A DNA stretch of 20,373 nucleotides, taken from an uncultured Bacteroidota bacterium (lineage in GTDB: Bacteria; Bacteroidota; Bacteroidia; B-17B0; Aurantibacillaceae). The position numbers and the translations under genes are program-made. Shown here in pieces: positions 14,039 through 20,252 of the stretch. The notes under the pieces were generated by a model. It did not search any database. It saw only the letters and a list, made by a program, of their open reading frames with translations, and was not told the origin of the DNA. The first letter of the stretch is position 1, and each line of letters starts with the position of its first letter. The stretch covers positions 1-20,373 of the forward strand of contig CAIXZI010000023.1 of the NCBI GenBank assembly GCA_903923915.1, written 5' to 3'.

Positions 14039-14157
14039 GGGCGTTCCGCTTGGTTTAGCTCATTGTTTTAGTTTTTTTATTTGGTTTCGCAGAATGCTGC
14101 GCATTTCAAGCGGCGGGCTTTTCGCGCTGCACGGCAGCTTGCTTCAATCCCTAACGC
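14039..14157. repeat. GC-rich intergenic repeat-like element
   Basis: The segment opens with GGGCGTTCCGCT (14039-14050) and closes with TCAATCCCTAACGC (14144-14157). The ends are partly inverted (GGGCGTT against AACGC), and the inside is GC-rich (GCGGCGGGCTTTTCGCGCTG, 14110-14129), unlike its neighbours. Elements that start GGGCGTT and end CAATCCCTAACGC are known as dispersed repeats in Bacteroidota genomes. No open frame was seen; together with 14158-14246 it makes up the gap between the LON-N and glucosaminidase genes, and the rest of the gap shows nothing recognisable. Confidence 0.5.
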
Positions 14158-14246
14158 AAATATCACATAGCAGGTGGATAGTTTGTCATTAACAACCCAC
14201 TGTTAAAAGTTCGATTGTTTTACTTAAAGCATACAGGCTCATTTTG

Positions 14247-14254
14247 TATCTTTG
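14247..14254 (+). promoter_or_regulatory. -7 box of the glucosaminidase gene
   Basis: TATCTTTG is a perfect TAnnTTTG located 9 nt before ATG 14264, so the leader would be only a few nucleotides. Confidence 0.55.
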
Positions 14255-14263
14255 GTATAGATA

Positions 14264-15205
14264 ATGCCACGTTTTTTAGTTTACATATTTCTACCTTTTT
14301 TCTTTGCAACCAAGCTATTGGCGCAGCCATCCGAAAAAAAATTAACCCCCGATGATTATATCAGTAGGTATAAAGAAGATGCCATAAAAGAAATGTACCA
14401 ATACGGCATACCCGCCAGCATTACGCTTGCGCAGGGTATGTTAGAAAGTGGCAATGGCAACAGTGCTTTATCAGTTTATGCTAACAATCATTTTGGCATT
14501 AAATGCCATAAAGATTGGGCTGGACCAACTTACATTTTAGATGATGATGAAAAAAACGAATGTTTTAGAAAATACCAAGATGTGCTTGATTCGTATTCAG
14601 ACCACTCTAAATTTTTAAGTACCCGAGATAGGTATGCTTTTTTGTTTGAGCTGCCAAAAACCGATTATAAAGGATGGGCAAGGGGCTTGAAAGAAGCCGG
14701 CTATGCCACACACCCAACCTATGCCGAACAATTAATAGATTTAATTGAAAAGTATAAATTAAATGACTTGGATAAGGATGCCGTATTAAATATGCGCAAT
14801 GTAAAAGAAAAAGCACCGCAGGTAAAATTAAATTTAAGACAGGTTTTAAAGTTTAATCACACCAAATTTATTATCGCAAAACCCGGAGACTCTTTTTACA
14901 AAATTGCTACCGACTTTGACTTAGAACTAGAAGATTTATTTAAGTACAATGACTTTTCTAAAAGTGAAAAAATTATTCCGTATGAAAAAATTTATGTAGA
15001 AGCCAAGCGCAGAAAAGCCTTAGAGCCTTATCATGTAGTAACCAAAGGAGAAACCATGATGAGCATTTCTCAATTGCATGGCATAAAATTAAACTCGTTG
15101 TACAAAAAGAATAGAATGAAGTTAAGCGATGCGCAACCCAAAGCCGGTACTGTTTTATTTTTAAGAAAGAAAAAACCCAAAGAAGAAGTTAAGCCTAAGT
15201 ATTAA
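14264..15205 (+). CDS. Glucosaminidase (GH73) with two LysM domains
   Basis: An exported peptidoglycan hydrolase of 313 residues. Residues 1-20 are a signal peptide ending LLA before QPSEKKL. The GH73 domain spans about 33-168, with the likely catalytic glutamate in GMLESGNGNS (Glu61), the motif NNHFGIKC (74-81) and the C-terminal GLKEAGYATHPTYAEQL (141-157). Two LysM modules follow at about 202-246 and 256-300 (the second starts YHVVTKGETMMSIS) and should bind the glycan strands. The FlgJ-like architecture is normal for Bacteroidota. It converges with aroQ with 3 bp between the stops. It probably acts in cell-wall turnover or division. Confidence 0.93.
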   Translation: MPRFLVYIFLPFFFATKLLAQPSEKKLTPDDYISRYKEDAIKEMYQYGIPASITLAQGMLESGNGNSALSVYANNHFGIKCHKDWAGPTYILDDDEKNECFRKYQDVLDSYSDHSKFLSTRDRYAFLFELPKTDYKGWARGLKEAGYATHPTYAEQLIDLIEKYKLNDLDKDAVLNMRNVKEKAPQVKLNLRQVLKFNHTKFIIAKPGDSFYKIATDFDLELEDLFKYNDFSKSEKIIPYEKIYVEAKRRKALEPYHVVTKGETMMSISQLHGIKLNSLYKKNRMKLSDAQPKAGTVLFLRKKKPKEEVKPKY

Positions 15206-15208
15206 ACT

Positions 15209-15631
15209 TTACTTATCCATTAAAAATGATTGTAAAGCTAAATCGTAACTCTTTAATCCAAAGCCAGAAACAGAACCTTTGCAGTGTTTACCCAAATAAG
15301 ATACGTGTCGGTAATCTTCTCGCGCAAAAACATTACTAATGTGCACTTCAACAACAGGTGTACTAATGCCCGCAATGGCATCGGCAATGGCGATAGAGGT
15401 GTGCGTATAAGCGCCTGCGTTTAATATAACGCCATCAATATTTTTATCTGCTTTATGTAAAGCATTAATTAATTCGCCTTCTACATTGCTCTGAAAACAA
15501 TCTAACTGAACGCTTGGATACTTCGCTTTTAGAATAGAAAAATATTCCTCAAAAGTTTGGTTGCCATAAACTGTTGGTTCGCGCGTGCCTAATAAATTTA
15601 AGTTGGGGCCGTTGATGATTAAAATTTTCAT
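15209..15631 (-). CDS. aroQ: 3-dehydroquinate dehydratase, type II
   Basis: This cytoplasmic enzyme of the shikimate pathway dehydrates 3-dehydroquinate to 3-dehydroshikimate. The 140-residue length is standard. It shows INGPNLNLLGTREPTVYG (6-23) with the catalytic Tyr22, the substrate loop NAGAYTHTSIAI (71-82), EVHISN with His97, and the arginine in FAREDYRH (Arg104). It is followed at its start by a promoter that should give a leaderless mRNA. In many Bacteroidota aroQ and xerD are close neighbours; here the ACP phosphodiesterase gene lies between them. Confidence 0.96.
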   Translation of the reverse strand: MKILIINGPNLNLLGTREPTVYGNQTFEEYFSILKAKYPSVQLDCFQSNVEGELINALHKADKNIDGVILNAGAYTHTSIAIADAIAGISTPVVEVHISNVFAREDYRHVSYLGKHCKGSVSGFGLKSYDLALQSFLMDK

Positions 15632-15635
15632 GATG

Positions 15636-15643
15636 TAAAAATA
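15636..15643 (-). promoter_or_regulatory. -7 box of aroQ, 4 nt from the ATG
   Basis: The minus strand reads TATTTTTA then CATC then ATG 15631, the same arrangement as TATTTTTA-CAAC-ATG of kdsB. Confidence 0.45.
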
Positions 15644-15662
15644 TAAAATTCAATTAATGTTG

Positions 15663-15796
15663 GCCACAGATTTACTCATTTGTATTTAAAAGGTCTTTTT
15701 AAAATAATTCGTGATATCGCTTCGCTAAGTTCGCAGATTAGCACAGATTGTTTTTAAGAGTACAATTTATCTGCGTTCATCCGTGTAATCTGTGGC
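15663..15796. repeat. Palindromic repeat overlapping the 3' end of the ACP phosphodiesterase gene
   Basis: GCCACAGATT (15663-15672) and AATCTGTGGC (15787-15796) are perfect 10-bp inverted ends. Inside are further forms of the same words (CGCAGATTAGCACAGATT at 15732-15749; ATCTGCGTTCATCCGTG at 15769-15785) and ATATCGCTTCGCTAA. CACAGATTACACGG-type words are known dispersed repeats in Bacteroidota. The right 30 bp lie inside the coding frame of the neighbouring gene. Confidence 0.6.
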
Positions 15797-16369
15797 TAAA
15801 AAATGAGAAGCATGTTTTTGTAAATCAGGAAAGAATAATTGAAACTCTGTTTTATAATCGGTGTAATCTTTTTGCAATTCTTCTGTAGCAGTTTCCATTC
15901 CAGATATAAAACTTGCTCTACGAGACATACCTTGCATTACCTTTTCAATGCCTTCTAATTTAGTGTATGCAAAAAGTATATCGTACTTTATCATGTAATC
16001 ATAAAATTGCTTAGAGCGATCAGGAAAAACAGTATAATGTTTTTCCAAATATTGATAAACTTGGTTGGTGTAATTTCTGAGAGAAACCACTGAGTAATCT
16101 TGCCAATTAACAGCTAAAAAATGATCGTAAAAAACATCTGTAATAACAGGGGCATACTTTTTATACCGAGGCCGTAAACGCTCTTTGCTTTTTAGCATTT
16201 CATGATGATTATCCGTAAACGTGTCAATAGCGCGGTGCAGTTTTATGCCTTGTTGAATTACTTCACTAAAATTATCCATCGCACTTCCTTTAACAGAATC
16301 GGCTATAAAATTACCAACCATTAATTCGCTCGGTTTACCGGAAAGGAATAAGTGTGCTAAAAAATTCAT
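15767..16369 (-). CDS. acpH: Acyl carrier protein phosphodiesterase-like (AcpH family, DUF479)
   Basis: A 200-residue member of the family of AcpH, which removes the phosphopantetheine arm from acyl carrier protein; other roles are possible in Bacteroidota. Family features are the start MNFLAHLFLSG, GNFIADSVKG (19-28), the metal-site motif HRAIDTFTD (45-53) and DVFYDHFLAVNW (78-89). The last ten residues (LATDYTDERR) are encoded by an intergenic-type repeat, so the native C-terminus has probably been replaced or extended. The gene is divergent from xerD across 38 bp that hold both promoters. The family call is good; the exact activity is inferred. Confidence 0.88.
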   Translation of the reverse strand: MNFLAHLFLSGKPSELMVGNFIADSVKGSAMDNFSEVIQQGIKLHRAIDTFTDNHHEMLKSKERLRPRYKKYAPVITDVFYDHFLAVNWQDYSVVSLRNYTNQVYQYLEKHYTVFPDRSKQFYDYMIKYDILFAYTKLEGIEKVMQGMSRRASFISGMETATEELQKDYTDYKTEFQLFFPDLQKHASHFLATDYTDERR

Positions 16370-16373
16370 TGTA

Positions 16374-16381
16374 TAAAGATA
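16374..16381 (-). promoter_or_regulatory. -7 box of acpH, 4 nt from the ATG
   Basis: The minus strand reads TATCTTTA (last base off consensus), then TACA, then ATG 16369. Confidence 0.45.
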
Positions 16382-16394
16382 ACAAACTAAGCCC

Positions 16395-16402
16395 TAAATT
16401 TG
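16395..16402 (+). promoter_or_regulatory. -7 box of xerD, 5 nt from the ATG
   Basis: TAAATTTG is a perfect TAnnTTTG followed by CAGTA and ATG 16408. It lies only 13 bp from the oppositely directed acpH box. Confidence 0.6.
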
Positions 16403-16407
16403 CAGTA

Positions 16408-17313
16408 ATGAGTAAGTGGAAAGTTTTTATAAAATCGTTTGAGATGTATTTATCGGCTGAGCGCTCATTCAGTAAAAACTCTGTACAAGCCTATTTGCGA
16501 GACATACAAGGTCTGGCAAATTTTATGGAAGATGAATTTCCAAATCTTACCCCACAAAAAACAGAACTCAAACATTTGCAGGCATATATTAAACAGTTAA
16601 ATGAAATTGGCATAGGTGCTTCTTCGCAAGGGCGTGTGTTATCGGGGATTAGAGCTTTTTTTAAATTTTTAGTAGTTGAAAAAGAAATGGATACAAATCC
16701 AACTACACTTTTGGATTGGCCACGTACCGCAAGAAAATTACCGGATGTTTTAAATGAAAAAGAAATTGAAGATGTTTTAAATGCAATAGACAGAAGCACG
16801 GCTGATGGCGAAAGAAATCGTGCCATGCTTGAAGTGCTTTATGGTTGCGGCTTGCGGGTTAGCGAATTGGTAAATTTAAAAATTAGCGAAATACATAAAG
16901 AAGATGAATATTTAATTGTTACAGGTAAAGGAAATAAGCAAAGATTAGTTCCCATTAACGGAATGGCACTTAAACACATTGATCTCTATTTGAAAAATAT
17001 TCGTAGCCATGTTTCTATAAAAAAGGGTAATGAAGATATTTTATTTTTAAACCGCCGTGGCAGCACGCTTTCGCGGGTGATGATATTTTACATCATAAAA
17101 GAGTTAGCAGAAAAAACAGGCATTAAAAAAACTATTTCGCCCCATACATTTCGTCATAGTTTTGCCACACACTTATTAGAAAACGGTGCCGACTTACGTG
17201 CAGTACAAGAAATGCTGGGACATGAAAGTATTACTACCACCGAGATATACACACACATAAGTAATCATACCTTAAAAGATGCCATCATAAAGCATCATCC
17301 AAGAAATAAATAG
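16408..17313 (+). CDS. xerD: Site-specific tyrosine recombinase XerD-type
   Basis: This recombinase resolves chromosome dimers at dif during division, with its XerC-like partner and FtsK. ATG 16408 gives 301 residues, the usual XerC/D size; the in-frame ATG at 16354 lies inside the divergent acpH gene and upstream of the -7 box, so it is rejected. The N-terminal SAM-like DNA-binding domain covers about 5-92. The catalytic residues are Arg150 (YGCGLRVSEL), Lys174 (TGKGNKQR), His246 and Arg249 (HTFRHSFATHLL), His272 (LGHESITTTEIYTH) and Tyr281. All are present, so the enzyme should be active. It ends 1 bp from the stop of the convergent porin gene. No integron or phage context is seen. Confidence 0.94.
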   Translation: MSKWKVFIKSFEMYLSAERSFSKNSVQAYLRDIQGLANFMEDEFPNLTPQKTELKHLQAYIKQLNEIGIGASSQGRVLSGIRAFFKFLVVEKEMDTNPTTLLDWPRTARKLPDVLNEKEIEDVLNAIDRSTADGERNRAMLEVLYGCGLRVSELVNLKISEIHKEDEYLIVTGKGNKQRLVPINGMALKHIDLYLKNIRSHVSIKKGNEDILFLNRRGSTLSRVMIFYIIKELAEKTGIKKTISPHTFRHSFATHLLENGADLRAVQEMLGHESITTTEIYTHISNHTLKDAIIKHHPRNK

Positions 17314-17314
17314 A

Positions 17315-18406
17315 TTAAAAACTGATTACAAAATCAACCGTAAGAATATACGTTTGACTATTAAATCCGTTTTTAGTTACAAAAATATTATCCTGTGCAT
17401 TATACATTTTTCCTTCCAATCTTATGAGTGAACCCAAGTAAGGAGAGAAATCAAAGTTTAGTGAGCTTCCAAAAACCCTTGTGCCCGGCAAGGTATTGGT
17501 GGTTACAATTACCTGACTAGGATCGTTATAATATTCTCCACGCAATGAAGTAGAAAATTTTCGCGTAAGTTTATATTTTAAAATAAGTGATGAGCCAAAC
17601 CATTTATCGTAATGCGCTTTGTCTTTAAATTTTTGCTGAATGCCATAATCAAATGCTGCCGATAAATAAATTTTTTTACTAAAATGAGAAGTAAAATATA
17701 AATGATTAAAATACCTCCACTGCTTAGCGCTATCAGGTTTTTCATTTCCAATAAACGTGCTGTAATTAAATTCTGTATTCTTGTTTGGTCGGTATAAAAT
17801 TTGTGTGCAGACCGGCTTGTTGCTGTTATCAGGTGTTTCCTGTATGTTTTGCCAGCCGTTTAAAAGTAACACACTAAACAACCATTTTTTTCCTGCATCA
17901 TACGTTAGCTTAGCACCTGTTTGGTAATAAGGCGTATTCTCTGCCATAATAGAACGTGTAAGTGTTGGATTGGTAATTGAAAAAGCAGATTCGTTTCCAA
18001 TATGCGACGCAAAAATTCCGGCATCCAGCCAAAGATTTTTTCGCAATTTAATTCCGGCATTGGCCTCGTAAATATTTTTTAACAAACCCTGCTCGCTAGC
18101 ATAATTATACTGCGCATAAGTGCCGGCCATTAAGCCAATTTTAGAACGAATTTTATCTCCGCTATAGCTGGCACTTAATAAAGCCAGGTTAATATTAAAT
18201 TCGTTATTACGTTTGTAGTTATAAATAAAAGGCGCCGATACTTCGTGGTTTGGCGGCGTATTAAAATCGAAAGAATAATACGCATCAATAAAGCCAGAGA
18301 ACTGTACGGTATGCGTTTTCTTTATAGAATCTAATTCAGCTTCGGTTTGAGCGAGGCTTATTTTGCACATCACCACAAACAAAAAGATTGTTATTCTTTT
18401 AATCAT
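17315..18406 (-). CDS. Outer-membrane beta-barrel porin (BBP2/OmpL-like family)
   Basis: A 363-residue probable porin. A signal peptide (MIKRITIFLFVVMCKISLA) is followed by a segment that matches the family's first strands (VQFSGFIDAYYSFDFNTPPNH, read in two parts: VQFSGFIDAYYS and FDFNTPPNH). Further on are NEFNINLALLSASYSGDKIRSKIGLMAG and AGIFASHIGNESAF, and the chain ends in an aromatic residue (TVDFVISF) as outer-membrane barrels usually do. Alternating polar and hydrophobic residues run throughout. The solute is unknown. It is a single gene, convergent with xerD and divergent from the exported protein at 18481. Confidence 0.8.
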   Translation of the reverse strand: MIKRITIFLFVVMCKISLAQTEAELDSIKKTHTVQFSGFIDAYYSFDFNTPPNHEVSAPFIYNYKRNNEFNINLALLSASYSGDKIRSKIGLMAGTYAQYNYASEQGLLKNIYEANAGIKLRKNLWLDAGIFASHIGNESAFSITNPTLTRSIMAENTPYYQTGAKLTYDAGKKWLFSVLLLNGWQNIQETPDNSNKPVCTQILYRPNKNTEFNYSTFIGNEKPDSAKQWRYFNHLYFTSHFSKKIYLSAAFDYGIQQKFKDKAHYDKWFGSSLILKYKLTRKFSTSLRGEYYNDPSQVIVTTNTLPGTRVFGSSLNFDFSPYLGSLIRLEGKMYNAQDNIFVTKNGFNSQTYILTVDFVISF

Positions 18407-18414
18407 AATTAAAA

Positions 18415-18422
18415 CAAAGATG
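18415..18422 (-). promoter_or_regulatory. Weak -7 box of the porin gene
   Basis: The minus strand reads CATCTTTG (first base off TAnnTTTG consensus), 8 nt before ATG 18406. Confidence 0.25.
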
Positions 18423-18455
18423 ATTAAAAATAATAAAATAAATGTGATTTTATAT

Positions 18456-18463
18456 TACATTTA
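18456..18463 (+). promoter_or_regulatory. Probable -7 box of the exported-protein gene
   Basis: TACATTTA matches TAnnTTTG except for the last base and lies 17 nt before ATG 18481. Together with the porin box, the 74-bp divergent gap holds two promoters. Confidence 0.35.
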
Positions 18464-18480
18464 TATTCAATCCGTCTTGA

Positions 18481-19434
18481 ATGAAAAACAGGTGCGCCTT
18501 TATATTTTTTGCGTTTTTTCCCTTACTCATTCGGGCGCAACCTTCCGAAGAAAAGTTAAAGCATCGCTATCAGTACACGTATTATAAATATAAATTTTAC
18601 GGCTCATTTGATTTTGTAAGACTTGCAGGTGTAGGGTTTGAATATCGCAACAACCCATTTTTTGGAATAGATTGTCAGGTTGGATATGTATATCCAAACG
18701 GACTTATTTCTCGTGGAGATTTTTCTGCCAACGATTATTTTAATATGAAAGGCGGATTTATTTCTTTTACTGCCAAAAAATATTTTGGTGTCAGAAAACA
18801 TGTATACATAGGGTTTTACAACGCATTTCATTATTATGGATACAATAAAAAATGGGCTTTCCCGGGTGTAGATTACCCGTATTATGGAGATGATTCACGT
18901 TATTATCCACCCAAAGAGCTTAGAGATAGAAGAACGTTTTCTTTCACATTATCTCCTTGTATTGGCGGCGTTATAAATATAAAAGGCATTAGTATAGAGC
19001 CTTATTTAGCGGTGGGACCCGAGTTTACCTTCAGCAGCCTTAGCGTGTTTGAGCAACAAAAAAGCGGAAATCCAGCTTATGCATATACAGGTTTTCCTTA
19101 TAATTATAGTGCATCTACTGCACAATTAAACGTGGTGTGTGGCATTAAAATAGGGTTGTGTAAAAAACCAACTACTATATATAGTTCCAGATATTATATT
19201 AAAAAAGTTAAGATTCAAATCAGAGATATTCACCGAGATATAATTAACTTATATCGTTTTAAAGCTATTTCTGCTCAGCAGCTGGATGGGTACAAAAGAT
19301 TTGAGGCTAATGCTTTTATTAATATAAAAAATTATAGCCGCAAATCAGTTAACGACACAAATTACTTAAATAATGCGATTATTCAATCTGTTCAGGATAT
19401 CGAAAACTATTATAAGACCAACTTTAAAAGATAG
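18481..19434 (+). CDS. Exported protein of unknown function, probable outer-membrane barrel with helical tail
   Basis: I do not recognise this 317-residue protein. A signal peptide (MKNRCAFIFFAFFPLLIRA) precedes QPSEEKLKHR. Residues about 30-225 look like a small beta barrel: many aromatic and glycine residues, alternating patterns such as YGSFDFVRLAGVGFEYR, FISFTAKKYFGV, HVYIGFYNAFHYYGY and SIEPYLAVGPEFTF, with a tyrosine-proline-rich loop around 125-145. After GIKIGLC the last 85 residues change to a charged, helix-like region (KVKIQIRDIHRDIINLYRF onwards). The chain ends in FKR rather than the aromatic residue expected of a simple barrel. It is divergent from the BBP2 porin and followed after 62 bp by the aminotransferase gene. 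Confidence 0.7.
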   Translation: MKNRCAFIFFAFFPLLIRAQPSEEKLKHRYQYTYYKYKFYGSFDFVRLAGVGFEYRNNPFFGIDCQVGYVYPNGLISRGDFSANDYFNMKGGFISFTAKKYFGVRKHVYIGFYNAFHYYGYNKKWAFPGVDYPYYGDDSRYYPPKELRDRRTFSFTLSPCIGGVINIKGISIEPYLAVGPEFTFSSLSVFEQQKSGNPAYAYTGFPYNYSASTAQLNVVCGIKIGLCKKPTTIYSSRYYIKKVKIQIRDIHRDIINLYRFKAISAQQLDGYKRFEANAFINIKNYSRKSVNDTNYLNNAIIQSVQDIENYYKTNFKR

Positions 19435-19470
19435 GCCATCATATTACACTAAATAAAGGGGCATAATTTG

Positions 19471-19478
19471 TATATTTG
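19471..19478 (+). promoter_or_regulatory. -7 box of the aminotransferase gene
   Basis: TATATTTG is a perfect TAnnTTTG, 18 nt before ATG 19497. The TTG within it is an apparent upstream start codon and should not be used. Confidence 0.55.
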
Positions 19479-19496
19479 TACTCTAAATTTTTAACC

Positions 19497-20247
19497 ATGC
19501 CAGGAACAGAATTATTTGGCGCCGAAGAGCGTAAAGAAATAGAAGATGTATTATCAACCGGAGTGTTATTTCGTTATAACCACGATGCATTGCGTAACAG
19601 TCATTGGAAAGCAAAAGATTTTGAAGCTGAAGTAAAAAAAATAACCGGAGCAAAATTTGCTCATGCCATGAGTAGTGGTTCTACCGCCATAGCTACAGCG
19701 CTTGCTGCAAGTGGCATTGGCACTGGCGACGAAGTTATTGTGCCTCCGTTTACCTATGTTGCAACTATTGAGGCTGTTTTATTTGTGGGTGCATTACCTG
19801 TTTTTGCAGAAGTTGACGAAACACTTTGTTTAAGTGCCGAAGGAATTAAAAAAGCCATTACACCAAAAACCAAAGGTGTTTGCTTGGTGCACATGTGTGG
19901 CGGAATGGCTGATATGGATAGCATTATGAAAGTGGTTAATGACCATAAATTAATTTTGGTAGAAGATGCGGGTCAGTCTTTTGCATCATCCTACAAAGGA
20001 GTTTACACCGGTTTATTTGGTAAAGCCGGAAGTTACTCGTTCGATTTTTTTAAAATTGCAACTGCCGGCGAAGGCGGTGTATTAGTTACTAATGATGAAG
20101 CAACCTATAAATTATCGGATAATTATTCTGATCATGGGCACGACCACGTAGGCGAAAAACGCGGCATGGAACAACACCCAATTATTGGTATGAATTATCG
20201 TATTAGCGAGTTGCATGCTGCGGTTGGTGTAGCACAAACCCGCAAAG
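19497..20247 (+). CDS. DegT/DnrJ/EryC1-family PLP aminotransferase, truncated by a contig join
   Basis: This is a PLP-dependent sugar or cyclitol aminotransferase of the DegT/DnrJ/EryC1 family. About 250 native residues remain of an expected 370-400. Visible motifs are SSGSTAIATALAA (59-71), GDEVIVPPFTYVAT (77-90), LVEDAGQSF (154-162; Asp157 and Gln160 contact the cofactor), SFDFFKIATAGEGG (181-194; catalytic Lys186) and GMNYRISELHAAVGVAQTRK (231-250). After TRK the frame runs seven foreign codons to a TGA at 20268 in GC-rich DNA, so the protein end is artificial. The NYRISE motif and the HGHDH segment (213-217) place it with NDP-sugar 3- or 4-aminotransferases, but the substrate cannot be told. 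Start chosen after the -7 box. Confidence 0.9.
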
Positions 20248-20252
20248 TTGGT
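20244..20252. other. Chimeric junction between low-GC and high-GC sequence
   Basis: Upstream the sequence encodes a conserved DegT domain with AT-rich codons; from about 20251 it is 65% G+C (80 of 123 bases) and codes, on the other strand, for a different protein family. The exact point is blurred because GTTGGTT (20247-20253) could belong to either side (short microhomology). An assembly or library chimera is the simplest explanation. Confidence 0.8.

Noticed and set aside
16354..16407. Upstream ATG extending xerD by 18 residues
   Set aside because: It starts inside the divergent acpH gene and upstream of the xerD -7 box; XerD homology begins at MSKWK.
16408..17313. Tyrosine recombinase as a sign of an integrative element
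   Set aside because: Length, motifs and housekeeping neighbours (aroQ nearby) fit chromosomal XerD; no att-like repeats, phage or plasmid genes are seen.
14264..18560. Shared QPSE(E/K)KL motif just after the signal peptides of the glucosaminidase and the protein at 18481
   Set aside because: The similarity covers about eight residues only and the mature proteins are unrelated; treated as coincidence.
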